This document shows positions 34,672 to 44,237 of a stretch of DNA of 64,000 nucleotides, in pieces; within the stretch, counting starts at the first letter, position 1; each line of letters opens with the position of its first letter. The stretch is from Solibacillus isronensis. GTDB taxonomy: Bacteria > Bacillota > Bacilli > Bacillales_A > Planococcaceae. The stretch covers positions 106,618 to 170,617 of the forward strand of contig NZ_JAMBOC010000005.1 in the NCBI RefSeq assembly GCF_023715405.1, read 5' to 3'. A program made the translations under genes and the position numbers. The notes below the pieces were generated by a model that saw nothing but the letters and a program-made list of their open reading frames with translations, did not search any database and was not told where the DNA came from.

Positions 34672-36168
34672 ATGATTGAAATGAAGGGCATAAGAAAAGC
34701 ATTCAATGGCAACGTCGTATTAAACAATGTTGAGTTCACTCTGTTAGACGGGGAAATCCACGCCTTAATGGGTGAAAATGGTGCTGGTAAATCAACGATG
34801 ATGAAAATTTTGGCCGGTATCTACTCGCGTGATAACGGTGATGTGCTAGTTGATGGTCAGTCGTATACATTTACTTCAGCAAAAGACGCCGAAAACTTAG
34901 GCATTCACGTAATTCACCAAGAATTAAATATTCTGCCGCATTTATCTGTAGCGGAAAACCTGTTTTTAGGAAAAGAAAAAACAATTGGTCGTACGGGATT
35001 CCTGCGTACACGTGAAATGAATAAAGATGCAAAGACACTGTTGGCAAAACTCGGTTTGCATATTGATGTACGTCAGCCTGCCGGTTCGCTTTCAGTCGGA
35101 AAGCAACAGCTAATTGAAATAGCCAAAGCGATTAATTCAGAAGCAAAGTATATCGTAATGGATGAACCGACAGCTGCCCTTACAGATCGTGAGATTGAAA
35201 CACTATTTGAAACGATTAGAGAACTGAAAGCAAAAGGGATTTCGTTTGTTTATATTTCCCATCGTATGGAAGAGATTTTTGCAATTTGTGATCGTATTAC
35301 GATTTTACGTGATGGTGAGTATGTTGGTGTTCGGGAAATTCCAAAAACAACTTTTGATGAAATCGTTAAAATGATGGTCGGACGTGAGCTTGGTGAACGT
35401 TATCCAAGCCGCAATGCAGAAATAGGAGACGTTGCTCTAGAAGTAAAAGGGTTAACATGTCCTGCGGTATGCAAAGATATTAACTTTCAGATTCGTAAAG
35501 GCGAAATATTAGCATTTGCCGGTTTAATGGGGGCAGGCCGTACAGAAGTTGCACAGGCTATTTTCGGTAACCTTAAAAAGTCTAGAGGCGATATTTACAT
35601 CCACGGGGAAAAAGTGACGATCAAAAACCCGATTCAAGCAATGAAATACGGGATTGGATTTGTGACGGAAGACCGTAAAACAGAAGGTCTTGTACTGGAT
35701 TTTTCGATTAAGGAAAATATGTTTTTAACAAATTTGAAAACAATTGCAAAAAGCGGCTTTATTCAACCACAACAAGAGCAATCACATGCTGCGAAATATA
35801 TTGAGCAGCTAAATATTCGCTGCAGTGATGCGACACAGGCTGTTGGCTCATTAAGCGGCGGTAATCAGCAAAAAGTAGTTATCGCAAAGTGGTTAAGTAC
35901 AAAACCGGATATTTTAATATTGGACGAACCTACTCGCGGTGTTGATATTGGTGCAAAAAAAGAAATCTACTCGATTATGAATCAGTTAGCCGAGGAAGGT
36001 GTAGCCATTTTAATGATTTCCTCAGAGCTAACGGAAGTGTTAGGTATGGCGGACCGTGTAATGATCATGCACGAAGGACGTCAAACAGCTATTTTAGACA
36101 ATGTTGACTTAACACAAGAAACTATTATGCATTACGCAACAGGAGGAGAAGAAGTTGTTAAAAACTAG
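34672..36168 (+). CDS. rbsA: Ribose ABC transporter ATP-binding protein
   Basis: A 498-residue double ABC ATPase. The first domain has an intact Walker A (G-E-N-G-A-G-K-S-T) and signature L-S-V-G-K-Q-Q; the second has the altered P-loop (G-L-M-G-A-G-R-T-E) and L-S-G-G-N-Q-Q typical of sugar-type RbsA proteins. It energises ribose import with RbsC and RbsB. It starts 16 bases after rbsD. Confidence 0.96.
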   Translation: MIEMKGIRKAFNGNVVLNNVEFTLLDGEIHALMGENGAGKSTMMKILAGIYSRDNGDVLVDGQSYTFTSAKDAENLGIHVIHQELNILPHLSVAENLFLGKEKTIGRTGFLRTREMNKDAKTLLAKLGLHIDVRQPAGSLSVGKQQLIEIAKAINSEAKYIVMDEPTAALTDREIETLFETIRELKAKGISFVYISHRMEEIFAICDRITILRDGEYVGVREIPKTTFDEIVKMMVGRELGERYPSRNAEIGDVALEVKGLTCPAVCKDINFQIRKGEILAFAGLMGAGRTEVAQAIFGNLKKSRGDIYIHGEKVTIKNPIQAMKYGIGFVTEDRKTEGLVLDFSIKENMFLTNLKTIAKSGFIQPQQEQSHAAKYIEQLNIRCSDATQAVGSLSGGNQQKVVIAKWLSTKPDILILDEPTRGVDIGAKKEIYSIMNQLAEEGVAILMISSELTEVLGMADRVMIMHEGRQTAILDNVDLTQETIMHYATGGEEVVKN

Positions 36169-37096
36169 CTCAAAAGAAATGTTAGGAAAGCTAGGTCCTC
36201 TTTTAGGATTATTTTTAATTGTAATTGTCATTACGATTTTAAATCCAAGCTTTATGACAACAGATAATGTTTTAAATATTTTACGTCAAGTATCGATTAG
36301 TGCACTTATCGCATTTGGTATGACTTTTGTTATTTTAACTGGCGGCATCGACTTATCGGTTGGCTCGACATTGGCCCTTACAGGTGCCGTAGCTGCCACA
36401 ATGCTCGCTTCAGGAATAGATCCTGTATTAACCATTCTAGCGGCCTTATTATTAGGTGCTGTTCTTGGTGCTGTAAATGGTGTCATCATTGCAAAAGGAA
36501 AAGTAGCACCATTCATCGCAACATTGGCAACAATGACAATTTACCGTGGATTAACGTTAGTGTATACGGATGGTCGCCCTGTTTCTGACTTAGGAAATGA
36601 AATTACATTCCAGATGTTAGGTAAAGGATACTTCTTCGGTATTCCAGTTCCAGTATGTACAATGATTCTAGCTTTCATTGCGTTATATGTAATTATGCAT
36701 AAAACAACATTCGGTCGCCGTGTTTATGCAGTAGGCGGCAATGAAGCGGCTTCTAAATTATCAGGAATCAATGTGGATCGTGTAAAAATTGCTGTATACT
36801 CATTAACTGGTATGTTAGCAGCTTTATCTGCGCTGATTTTAACATCTCGTTTAAACTCTGCACAGCCAACAGCAGGTACATCTTATGAGTTGGATGCAAT
36901 TGCAGCAGTTGTCTTAGGTGGGACAAGTTTAACAGGCGGTAAAGGCTGGATTTTCGGTACATTAGTAGGTGCCTTAATTATCGGAGTGTTGAATAACGGA
37001 TTGAACTTAATCGGCGTTTCTTCATTCTTCCAGCAAGTAGTAAAAGGGATTGTTATTTTAATCGCGGTGTTAATTGACCGTAAGAAAACAGCGTAG
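36155..37096 (+). CDS. rbsC: Ribose ABC transporter permease
   Basis: A 313-residue membrane permease with eight to ten helices and the motif [14 protein letters not shown] of sugar-type BPD permeases. TTG start at 36155 with AGGAGGAG upstream; overlaps rbsA by 14 bases. Confidence 0.96.
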   Translation: MLKTSSKEMLGKLGPLLGLFLIVIVITILNPSFMTTDNVLNILRQVSISALIAFGMTFVILTGGIDLSVGSTLALTGAVAATMLASGIDPVLTILAALLLGAVLGAVNGVIIAKGKVAPFIATLATMTIYRGLTLVYTDGRPVSDLGNEITFQMLGKGYFFGIPVPVCTMILAFIALYVIMHKTTFGRRVYAVGGNEAASKLSGINVDRVKIAVYSLTGMLAALSALILTSRLNSAQPTAGTSYELDAIAAVVLGGTSLTGGKGWIFGTLVGALIIGVLNNGLNLIGVSSFFQQVVKGIVILIAVLIDRKKTA

Positions 37097-37111
37097 ATGG
37101 AGGTCATTAGC

Positions 37112-38050
37112 GTGAAAAAACAATTAATATTATTAATGGCACTTTTGGCCACTGTGATACTGTCGGCTTGTTCGGTAAAACCAGGCTTCTCTTTGGAACC
37201 TTCTTTCGGAACATCCGCTACATCAACAGAAAGCAGTAATGATACATTAACAATCGGTTTATCTATTTCAACTTTAAACAATCCATTCTTCGTAACGTTA
37301 AGTGAAAATGCAGAAGCAAAGGCAAAAGAGCTCGGTGTGAAAACAACGATTGTAGATGCGCAGGATAATGCTTCGAAGCAAGCCTCCGATATTGAAGATT
37401 TAATTCAGCAAAACGTTGATTTGATTATTATTAACCCGGTAGATTCTGTTGCTGTTGCAACTGCTGTTGAATCTGCTAATGCTTTAAATATTCCCGTCAT
37501 TACGGTAGACCGTTCTTCTGAAGGTGGCGAAGTCATATCACATATCGCCTCTGATAACGTAGCTGGCGGAAAGCTGGCAGGAGAATATATTACAGAGTTA
37601 GTTGGTGAAGGTGCCAAAGTCGTCGAATTGGAAGGTGTCGCAGGTTCATCTGCTGCACGTGACCGTGGACAAGGGTTCAATGAAGCTGTAACAGGTATCT
37701 TAGACGTCGTTGCAAAGCAAACAGCGAACTTTAACCGTTCAGAGGGCTTAACAGTAATGGAGAACATTCTGCAGTCCAATCCGGATGTTACAGCCGTATT
37801 TGCGCACAATGACGAAATGGCATTAGGTGCACAAGAAGCAATTTCTGCTTCGGGTAAGAAGATTGTAGTAGTTGGCTTTGATGCGACTGACGATGCGGTA
37901 GCTGCTGTAAAAGCAGGAAGTTTAGCTGCAACGGTTGCACAAAAACCTGATGAGATTGGAAAGATCGCAATGGAAACAGCGATTGCTTATTTAAACGGTG
38001 AAACGGTTGATGAAGTAATTCCAGTCAATCTTGAATTAATTACAAAATAA
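37112..38050 (+). CDS. rbsB: Ribose-binding lipoprotein
   Basis: A 312-residue extracellular substrate-binding lipoprotein of the ribose importer. Signal peptide with lipobox L-S-A-C (Cys20 lipidated), then a type 1 periplasmic-binding fold with N-N-P-F-F and D-A-Q-D-N ligand segments. The frame begins at an ATG at 37097, but that ATG is part of the GATGGAGG ribosome binding region; the GTG at 37112 is the proper start. Last gene of the operon. Confidence 0.94.
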   Translation: MKKQLILLMALLATVILSACSVKPGFSLEPSFGTSATSTESSNDTLTIGLSISTLNNPFFVTLSENAEAKAKELGVKTTIVDAQDNASKQASDIEDLIQQNVDLIIINPVDSVAVATAVESANALNIPVITVDRSSEGGEVISHIASDNVAGGKLAGEYITELVGEGAKVVELEGVAGSSAARDRGQGFNEAVTGILDVVAKQTANFNRSEGLTVMENILQSNPDVTAVFAHNDEMALGAQEAISASGKKIVVVGFDATDDAVAAVKAGSLAATVAQKPDEIGKIAMETAIAYLNGETVDEVIPVNLELITK

Positions 38051-38088
38051 TAAGGCAACAGCCTGCAAATAGGCTATTGCACCTCTCA

Positions 38089-38121
38089 AGCTGTCACAAG
38101 TAATTTTGTGGCAGCTTTTGT
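38089..38121 (+). terminator. Terminator of the ribose operon
   Basis: An 11-bp stem (AGCTGTCACAA with TTGTGGCAGCT, one wobble) followed by TTTGTT. A second upstream hairpin, GCAACAGCCT/AGGCTATTGC, lacks a T tract. Confidence 0.7.
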
Positions 38122-38147
38122 TATGGAACTATAAAAAATCTTTAAAC

Positions 38148-38194
38148 AATAAAAAAAGTACAACAGAGGCGGTTAAGCCTATGCTGTACTTTTA
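38148..38194 (-). terminator. Terminator of rpsF-ssb-rpsR
   Basis: AAAAGTACA and TGTACTTTT outer stem with an inner AGGC/GCCT stem; seven Ts follow on the minus strand. Convergent with the ribose operon terminator. Confidence 0.75.
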
Positions 38195-38202
38195 AGAAAA
38201 AA

Positions 38203-38439
38203 TTATTTTTCTTCAGCTACGAATGGTAATAATGCCATAATACGTGAAACTTTGATTGCAGATGTAAGTTTACGTTGGTATTTAGCAGAAGTACCAGTTA
38301 CGCGACGTGGTAAAATTTTACCGCGCTCAGAGATGAATTTCTTTAAAAGATCTACATCTTTGTAGTCGATGTGCGTAATGTTATTTGAAGTGAAGTAGCA
38401 AACTTTACGGCGTTTGCGGCCTCCGCGACGTGGTGCCAT
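38203..38439 (-). CDS. rpsR: 30S ribosomal protein S18
   Basis: 78 residues, highly basic, with the conserved [13 protein letters not shown] and [12 protein letters not shown] segments. It binds 16S rRNA with S6, encoded two genes upstream. A GGAGG site precedes the ATG. Confidence 0.98.
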   Translation of the reverse strand: MAPRRGGRKRRKVCYFTSNNITHIDYKDVDLLKKFISERGKILPRRVTGTSAKYQRKLTSAIKVSRIMALLPFVAEEK

Positions 38440-38483
38440 TATCGTGTTCCTCCTTTTAATTTTTAATTATAGATGTGAAGTTC

Positions 38484-39041
38484 TTAGAACGGTAAATCGT
38501 CTTCAGATACTTCAATCGGTCCTTTACTGTTTGCAAATGGATCTTCATCTACACGTGTATAGTTTTGCTGATTTTGAGCTGGCTGTTGATAAGAACCGTA
38601 AGAATCCTGAGATTGCGCGCCTCCAAATTGTTGGTTAGGCTGATTATAAGATGGCTGACCACCATAATTTTGCCCTCCACCGTATTGTTGGCTTGGTGCA
38701 CCTTGTGATGCATTAGCTCCTCCACGTGGTTCTAAGAACTGCACTGAATCAGCAACGACATCTGTTGTATACACACGCTTTCCATCTTGTCCTTCAAAGC
38801 TACCTGTTTGAATACGACCTTCTACACCAATCAAACTCCCTTTTCTCATGAAGTTTGCTAAGTTTTCAGCTTGTTTTCTCCAGGCGATACAGCCTATGAA
38901 ATCTGCTTCGCGTTCACCAGACTGGCTCGAAAATGTACGGTTTACGGCAATCGTAAAGCGTGCCATTGGAACTCCACTCGGTGTGTAACGAAGCTCTGGA
39001 TCCTTTGTAAGTCTTCCGACTAATACGACACGGTTAATCAT
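38484..39041 (-). CDS. ssb: Single-stranded DNA-binding protein
   Basis: 185 residues: an N-terminal OB fold (about 1-105), a Gln/Asn/Gly-rich linker, and the acidic tail D-D-L-P-F that docks partner proteins. The frame begins with a TTG, but the next ATG (39041) has GGAGGG seven bases upstream. It sits between rpsF and rpsR, as in other Bacillales. Confidence 0.97.
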   Translation of the reverse strand: MINRVVLVGRLTKDPELRYTPSGVPMARFTIAVNRTFSSQSGEREADFIGCIAWRKQAENLANFMRKGSLIGVEGRIQTGSFEGQDGKRVYTTDVVADSVQFLEPRGGANASQGAPSQQYGGGQNYGGQPSYNQPNQQFGGAQSQDSYGSYQQPAQNQQNYTRVDEDPFANSKGPIEVSEDDLPF

Positions 39042-39079
39042 CAATGCACCCTCCTTTTTTCAGCATTTAAGTTTAAAAA

Positions 39080-39370
39080 TTATTTGTCTTCTTCGCGTAC
39101 TGCGATGTGACGGATGATGTCTTCGCTGATGTTAGCTAGACGAGTGTATTCGTTGATAGCTTCAGTACCAGCGTTAACTTTCACGATTTGGTAGAAACCT
39201 TCGCGGAAGTCATTGATTTCGTAAGCTAAACGACGCTTACCCCAATCTTTTGCTTCTGTGATCTCTGCACCATTTGAAGTTAAGATTTCTTGGAAACGCT
39301 CTACTAAAGCTTTCTTCGCTTCTTCTTCAATGTTTGGGCGGATGATGTACATTAATTCGTACTTTCTCAT
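39080..39370 (-). CDS. rpsF: 30S ribosomal protein S6
   Basis: 96 residues. The family start [13 protein letters not shown] lies four codons inside the frame, at ATG 39370, with AAGGAGGTG upstream. S6 pairs with S18 in the small subunit platform. Confidence 0.97.
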   Translation of the reverse strand: MRKYELMYIIRPNIEEEAKKALVERFQEILTSNGAEITEAKDWGKRRLAYEINDFREGFYQIVKVNAGTEAINEYTRLANISEDIIRHIAVREEDK

Positions 39371-39398
39371 TTGTGTTTGCACCTCCTTATGGACTTGG

Positions 39399-39420
39399 GC
39401 TCTCCTACTAAATAGGGAGC
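39399..39420 (-). promoter_or_regulatory. Hairpin in the rpsF leader
   Basis: GCTC-CCTA-TTTAG-TAGG-A-GAGC, just before the rpsF ribosome binding site. S6:S18 complexes autoregulate this operon through leader RNA in several bacteria; I cannot confirm the known motif here. Confidence 0.3.
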
Positions 39421-39455
39421 AAGGAGTAAGTAACTTCTATTACTCACATCAATGA

Positions 39456-39484
39456 ATTGTATCATAGTTGTTATTTCTATGCAA
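39456..39484 (-). promoter_or_regulatory. Sigma-A promoter of rpsF-ssb-rpsR
   Basis: On the minus strand TTGCAT, a 17-base spacer and TACAAT, about 86 bases before the rpsF start. Confidence 0.65.
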
Positions 39485-39535
39485 CTGGCTACATCTTTTA
39501 ATATTAATGAAATAGATTATTTCATATATAAATAA

Positions 39536-39571
39536 ACGCTTTGCGAGGATAGATTTCTACTCACAAAGCGT
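39536..39571 (-). terminator. Terminator of ychF
   Basis: ACGCTTTG and CAAAGCGT arms extended by GAG/CTC pairing, with TTATTTATATA following on the minus strand. Confidence 0.65.
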
Positions 39572-39578
39572 CTACTAA

Positions 39579-40679
39579 TTATACGTTAAATAAGAATTCC
39601 AATACGTCGCCGTCTTGTACTACGTATTCTTTACCTTCAGCGCGCACTCGGCCTGCTTCTTTTGCAGCCGGCTTTGAACCGTACTCTACTAAATCCGTAA
39701 ATGCAACCGTTTCAGCACGGATAAAGCCGCGTTCAAAATCAGTATGAATAATACCGGCACATTGTGGTGCTTTCATACCTTTGCGGAATGTCCATGCACG
39801 AACTTCCTGTACACCAGCTGTAAAGTAAGTAGCTAAACCTAATAGGCTGTATGAAGCTTTAATCAATTGGTCTAAACCTGATTCAGCAATTCCTAATTCA
39901 GCTAAAAATTCTTTTTTCTCATCGTCTTCCAACTCAGAAATTTCTTCTTCAATTTTTGCACAAACAGTAATTACTTGAGCGCCTTCAGCTGCTGCATATT
40001 CTTGTACCATTTTTACATACTTGTTTTCAGATGGATCCGCTACCTCATCCTCAGAAACATTGGCAACATAAAGCATTGGTTTAATCGTTAATAGATGTAA
40101 ACCTTTGATTACTTTTTTCTCGTCATCTGAAAGTTCTGCCGCGCGAGCAGGTTTTTCAGCTTCTAATACTTCTTTAAGCTTTTGAAGAATTGGCTCTTCT
40201 ACCATAGCTTCTTTATCTTTTTGTTTCGCCATTTTTGCTACACGTGCAATACGTTTATCCACTGATTCCATATCCGCTAAAATTAACTCTAAATTAATAA
40301 CTTCAATGTCATCGATCGGGTTTACTGTACCCGAAACGTGTGTAATATTTTCATCTTCAAAACAACGAACAACTTGGCAAATTGCATCTACTTCACGAAT
40401 GTGAGCAAGGAATTTGTTTCCTAAACCTTCACCAGTAGAAGCACCTTTTACGATACCTGCGATGTCTGTGAATTCAAAAGTTGTCGGAACTGTTTTCTTT
40501 GGTACTACTAATTCTGTTAATTTGTCTAAACGCTCATCCGGAACAGTTACGCTACCAACGTTCGGTTCGATTGTTGCGAACGGATAGTTAGCCGCAAGAG
40601 CGCCTGCTTTTGTAATTGCGTTGAATAAAGTCGATTTTCCTACGTTCGGTAAACCAACAATACCAGCTGTTAATGCCAT
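39579..40679 (-). CDS. ychF: Redox-regulated ATPase YchF (Obg family)
   Basis: A 366-residue Obg-like P-loop protein with G-L-P-N-V-G-K-S-T, D-I-A-G and a N-x-x-E motif in place of NKxD, which gives ATP preference, followed by a coiled coil and a TGS domain at the C-terminus. It binds ribosomes and modulates stress responses. Called engD/yyaF in Bacillus. Standard length. Confidence 0.96.
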   Translation of the reverse strand: MALTAGIVGLPNVGKSTLFNAITKAGALAANYPFATIEPNVGSVTVPDERLDKLTELVVPKKTVPTTFEFTDIAGIVKGASTGEGLGNKFLAHIREVDAICQVVRCFEDENITHVSGTVNPIDDIEVINLELILADMESVDKRIARVAKMAKQKDKEAMVEEPILQKLKEVLEAEKPARAAELSDDEKKVIKGLHLLTIKPMLYVANVSEDEVADPSENKYVKMVQEYAAAEGAQVITVCAKIEEEISELEDDEKKEFLAELGIAESGLDQLIKASYSLLGLATYFTAGVQEVRAWTFRKGMKAPQCAGIIHTDFERGFIRAETVAFTDLVEYGSKPAAKEAGRVRAEGKEYVVQDGDVLEFLFNV

Positions 40680-40807
40680 ATTGACACAACCTTTCTATGT
40701 TCAGTTCATTTAAATTTATTATTAATTCTTTTATGGATTTTTCTGTCCATTAAATTTTACAACCTTGTCTATTATATTGATTGCGGGCATAAAAGTCTAT
40801 TTTGCTT

Positions 40808-41008
40808 TTAGACTTCTTCTGCCTGGCGTAAAATTTTCTTCATTTTTTTCTCAAACTCGCGGCGTGGAATCATAACGCTATGTCCGCAACCCTCACATTT
40901 TATGCGAATATCGGCACCTAATCGAATTACTTTCCATTCGTTTGTGCCACAAGGATGTTGTTTTTTCATTTCCACAACGTCATTAAGACCGTACTGCTTT
41001 GCTTCCAT
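40808..41008 (-). CDS. DUF951 family protein (YyzM-like)
   Basis: A 66-residue basic protein with C-G-T-N-E-W and C-E-G-C-G-H, likely a zinc or nucleic-acid binding mini-domain. The family is widespread in Firmicutes and found beside ychF and mscS genes; the function is unknown. GGGAGGAG upstream of ATG; starts 3 bases after the mscS stop codon. Confidence 0.88.
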   Translation of the reverse strand: MEAKQYGLNDVVEMKKQHPCGTNEWKVIRLGADIRIKCEGCGHSVMIPRREFEKKMKKILRQAEEV

Positions 41009-41011
41009 CTA

Positions 41012-41917
41012 TTATTCTCCTCCCTGATTTCGCTCATAAAACATCATTTTCGGTACAGCAAGAGGAATACCGTTGCGTGTTAAGATGTCGATTACATCTT
41101 TCCGAATAATACGTGATATTGAATATTGCTGTAATGGTAATGTTTCTATTGTAATAGCAATTGTCGCTTCTGTGCTTGTCGTATTTGTGACACCTAAAAA
41201 GACAGGAGCAGAAACTAGTTCCTCATAATTTTGCGGTAACGTATCCAAATAGTTTTGTATGACCATCTGCACTTTTTCAATATTCGCATCGAGCGAAATT
41301 TGCATATTTATCGTAGCTTTTGAGTTATTGATGGAATAGTTGATGACATCTACAATACTGCCGTTTGGAATAATAAACTGCTCACCTGTTACTCCCTTTA
41401 CTTTCGTTGTACGAAGACCAATTTCCATAACGGTACCTTCAGCCGTATTGATTTTCACAAAATCCCCTACGCCGAACTGATCCTCTAAAATAATGAAAAA
41501 TCCTGTAATGACATCCTTCACTAAGTTTTGCGCACCAAAGGCAATGGCTACAGAAGCAATCCCGGCCCCTGCAAGTAACCCGGCAACTTGTATATTCATA
41601 GCCGATAAAATTCCCATAATGGCAGAGAAGTACACTAAATAGCTCAGTACGCTTTGCAGCAGCTTTACAATTGTAAGCTGTCGACGCTCATTATTTCTTA
41701 CACGCAGCATAAACACTCGGTGAATAATCTTCTTACCGATAAAAACGACAAGATATGAAATAACGATAATCGCCAGAATCTTCGCGCCGGCTGCAATAAT
41801 CTTTACCAAAAACTCCGTACTTGTGACATATTCCCAAAGTTCTGTCGTATAGTGTGCGAGCCCTTTAATATCCGTTTCAGCAAATTCCTCTAAATCTAAT
41901 TTCAAATCTTTTTCCAA
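41012..41917 (-). CDS. Small-conductance mechanosensitive channel, MscS family
   Basis: A 301-residue membrane channel that releases solutes on osmotic downshock. Transmembrane helices lie at about 40-60, 80-105 and the pore helix 108-130 (G-L-L-A-G-A-G-I-A-S-V-A-I-A-F-G-A), followed by the MscS beta domain (I-L-E-D-Q-F-G-V-G-D). The frame opens with a GTG at 41926, but a TTG at 41917 is eight bases from AGAGG. Operon with the DUF951 gene. Confidence 0.9.
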   Translation of the reverse strand: MEKDLKLDLEEFAETDIKGLAHYTTELWEYVTSTEFLVKIIAAGAKILAIIVISYLVVFIGKKIIHRVFMLRVRNNERRQLTIVKLLQSVLSYLVYFSAIMGILSAMNIQVAGLLAGAGIASVAIAFGAQNLVKDVITGFFIILEDQFGVGDFVKINTAEGTVMEIGLRTTKVKGVTGEQFIIPNGSIVDVINYSINNSKATINMQISLDANIEKVQMVIQNYLDTLPQNYEELVSAPVFLGVTNTTSTEATIAITIETLPLQQYSISRIIRKDVIDILTRNGIPLAVPKMMFYERNQGGE

Positions 41918-42032
41918 ATTTACCACCTCTTGTATAACAAACTTTAAAATTGAATATACTGCATAAATATATCGTATTTTAGCTTATTTCTCGAGTAATC
42001 TATTTAAATTTAAAAATTAAAGGAGTGATGAT

Positions 42033-42659
42033 ATGAAACAAGCCTGTCCTCAAAATTATAGCGTCCATTACGAGCAGACGAGCGCTGTTTGGGAGCTGAG
42101 CGAAATCTTTTTAAAAACGATTCCGTTTGATCATGAAGAACTTATTTTTTGCTGTATCGGTACAGACCGATCTACAGGAGATGCATTAGGCCCGATTATC
42201 GGCAGCCAGCTGCACCAAACTTTCTCATTTCCATTTCCGGTTGTTGGAACTTTGCAGGCACCGCTTCACGCGCTCAATATTGTAGAGCGTTACGAGCAGT
42301 TGATTAATGAAAAAGAGCAACCTTTTATTATTGCAATTGATGCTTGTTTAGGTGAATCAAATGCGATTGGTTCTATTCTAATCCAACAGGGTCCTCTTTA
42401 TCCCGGAAAAGCCGTAAAAAAAGAGTTGCCCCCTATCGGTAACATTTCTGTTAAAGGAATTGTTAACGTAGGAGGCTTTATGGAAGCTAAAGTATTACAA
42501 AATACGAGACTGCATGTTACGTATTCTATGAGTGATAAAATCGTTCGGGCACTTGTTTTAGCATGGCAGCGCCATTTACTGAAACGGAAAAATAATCGCA
42601 ACGAGTATCCCGACCATCAAAATCGCTGGCAGCAGATTGGCTATACGGATTTTCGTTAA
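42033..42659 (+). CDS. yyaC: Spore protein YyaC (GPR-related)
   Basis: A 208-residue protein of the YyaC family, a relative of the spore GPR protease and hydrogenase maturation peptidases, with C-I-G-T-D-R-S-T-G-D-A-L-G-P and D-A-C-L-G signatures. In Bacillus it is made during sporulation. AAAGGAGTG ribosome binding site. Its last 84 bases overlap the convergent DUF554 gene. Position between an mscS gene and parB is normal. Marks the organism as a spore former. Confidence 0.9.
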   Translation: MKQACPQNYSVHYEQTSAVWELSEIFLKTIPFDHEELIFCCIGTDRSTGDALGPIIGSQLHQTFSFPFPVVGTLQAPLHALNIVERYEQLINEKEQPFIIAIDACLGESNAIGSILIQQGPLYPGKAVKKELPPIGNISVKGIVNVGGFMEAKVLQNTRLHVTYSMSDKIVRALVLAWQRHLLKRKNNRNEYPDHQNRWQQIGYTDFR

Positions 42660-43283
42660 TCCGGCAATATTCAAACCGATTGCCATAATCATAATACCGC
42701 CCGTCGCTGTCATTTCTGTGATAAATAGATCCAATGCTTCACTAGGAATATATGTACTAATAACACCTGCAAATAATGCAATCGAGCCTTGATATAAAAG
42801 TACAGGAACCGCCGATAGTAAGACACCGATTCCTAATGTTGAACTTAATATAATCGACATAAATCCATCGATAATCCCTTTAGTGATAAGAATATTGTGA
42901 TCATTGCGCAAACCACTATCAAGAGCACCGAGAATCCCCATGGAGCCAATAACAAAAATGAGCGTTGCAGTAACAAACCCCTCTGCAATCGTTCCTTTTT
43001 GTGCACGTTTTCCAAAAATGGACTCAATCCATTGACCAAAGCGATTAAACTTTCCTTCAAGGTCGAGCCATTCACCGATGACCGCACCAATGATTAAACT
43101 GACTATAAGGAGAATGAAATTCGTACTCTCCAATCCCATTTGAATTCCTAAAAGCGCCACAACTAAACCGATAATTGATAACACTGTTTGCTGCATGGAT
43201 TCCGGAATATTTTTAAAGATACGGCCGACCAACGCACCGATTATAATAAATAATGCATTTAACAGAGAACCTAGTAATACCAT
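42576..43283 (-). CDS. DUF554 family membrane protein
   Basis: A 235-residue protein with about seven transmembrane helices, matching DUF554 (YdfK-type), of unknown function and possibly a small-molecule transporter. The 3' end overlaps yyaC by 84 bases on the other strand, so both C-termini are encoded by the same DNA. The C-terminus still looks complete, ending in the last hydrophobic helix. Confidence 0.88.
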   Translation of the reverse strand: MVLLGSLLNALFIIIGALVGRIFKNIPESMQQTVLSIIGLVVALLGIQMGLESTNFILLIVSLIIGAVIGEWLDLEGKFNRFGQWIESIFGKRAQKGTIAEGFVTATLIFVIGSMGILGALDSGLRNDHNILITKGIIDGFMSIILSSTLGIGVLLSAVPVLLYQGSIALFAGVISTYIPSEALDLFITEMTATGGIMIMAIGLNIAGLTKIRIANLLPAILMVGILVAIIFPFQ

Positions 43284-43356
43284 GAATTTCCCTCTTTCTA
43301 TTTGCCGTCTAACAAATTCAACATTATGTAGTATTTTTTTATATTATAACTGTTCA

Positions 43357-43391
43357 CAAAAAAAGTGCTGAAACTTTTCGCTCAGCACTTT
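43357..43391 (-). terminator. Terminator of parAB
   Basis: AAAGTGCTGA and TCAGCACTTT around a 10-base loop; seven Ts follow on the minus strand. The stem begins at the parB stop codon. Confidence 0.85.
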
Positions 43392-44237
43392 TTATTCTTG
43401 TTCCATATTTAATATTTCCAAAATGCGGTGCAAATCATCATCTGAATAAAATTCAATTTCAATTTTACCTTTATTCTTAGCTTTTTTGATTTGTACTTGT
43501 GTTCCAAAATAATCACGTAATTGAGACTCCGTTGCCTGTGTATGAATATCCTTTTTTGTCGGCTTTGTTTCACGTGAAACGGCCTCATTTAAATCTTGAA
43601 TATACTTTTCCAATTGGCGAACATTAAGGTGGTCCTTTATTACTTTTTGTGCCACTTCAGGTATACGCCGTTTATTTTTTAATCCAAGTAATGCACGGCC
43701 ATGCCCCATTGTCAGTTTCCCTTCGTTGACAAGGTCTCGAATGTCTTCAGGTAACTGCAACAGACGGATTAAGTTCGCAATATGCGGACGGCTTTTTCCT
43801 AATCGTTTCGCTAAATCATCTTGTGTAAAATTCAGTTTCACAATTAAACTGTTGTATGCTTCTGCCTCTTCAATTGGCGTTAAATCTTCGCGTTGCAAGT
43901 TTTCCAAAATAGCAACTTCCATCATTTGCTGCTCATTAAAGTCTTTTACAATGACAGGTACTTCTGTTAAACCTGCACTGACAGCCGCACGATAACGGCG
44001 TTCACCTGCTACAATTTCATATTTCCTAGCATTTTTACGGACAACAATCGGTTGAATAATACCATGTTCAATAATAGAGCTTGCTAATTCTTCAATTGCA
44101 GTCTCATCAAAGATTTTACGTGGCTGAAATGGATTTGCTAAAATTTTCCCTACTGCAATTTGCTGTACCTGGTCTTCTTTATGTACGGCCTCTTCACGAA
44201 AAAGCGCATCAATTCCTTTACCTAAACCTTTAACCAT
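43392..44237 (-). CDS. parB: Chromosome partitioning protein ParB (Spo0J)
   Basis: A 281-residue CTP-dependent clamp that loads at parS and recruits SMC. The CTP-binding motif E-R-R-Y-R-A-A, the G-x-x-R-type N-P-F-Q-P-R and the KorB-like helix-turn-helix (L-A-K-R-L-G-K-S-R-P-H-I-A-N) are clear. Overlaps parA by 8 bases. Contains a parS site. Confidence 0.96.
   Translation of the reverse strand: MVKGLGKGIDALFREEAVHKEDQVQQIAVGKILANPFQPRKIFDETAIEELASSIIEHGIIQPIVVRKNARKYEIVAGERRYRAAVSAGLTEVPVIVKDFNEQQMMEVAILENLQREDLTPIEEAEAYNSLIVKLNFTQDDLAKRLGKSRPHIANLIRLLQLPEDIRDLVNEGKLTMGHGRALLGLKNKRRIPEVAQKVIKDHLNVRQLEKYIQDLNEAVSRETKPTKKDIHTQATESQLRDYFGTQVQIKKAKNKGKIEIEFYSDDDLHRILEILNMEQE
43566..43581. promoter_or_regulatory. 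parS site inside parB
   Basis: TGTTTCACGTGAAACG matches the parS consensus TGTTTCACGTGAAACA at 15 of 16 positions. Bacillus subtilis also has a parS inside spo0J. Confidence 0.88.
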
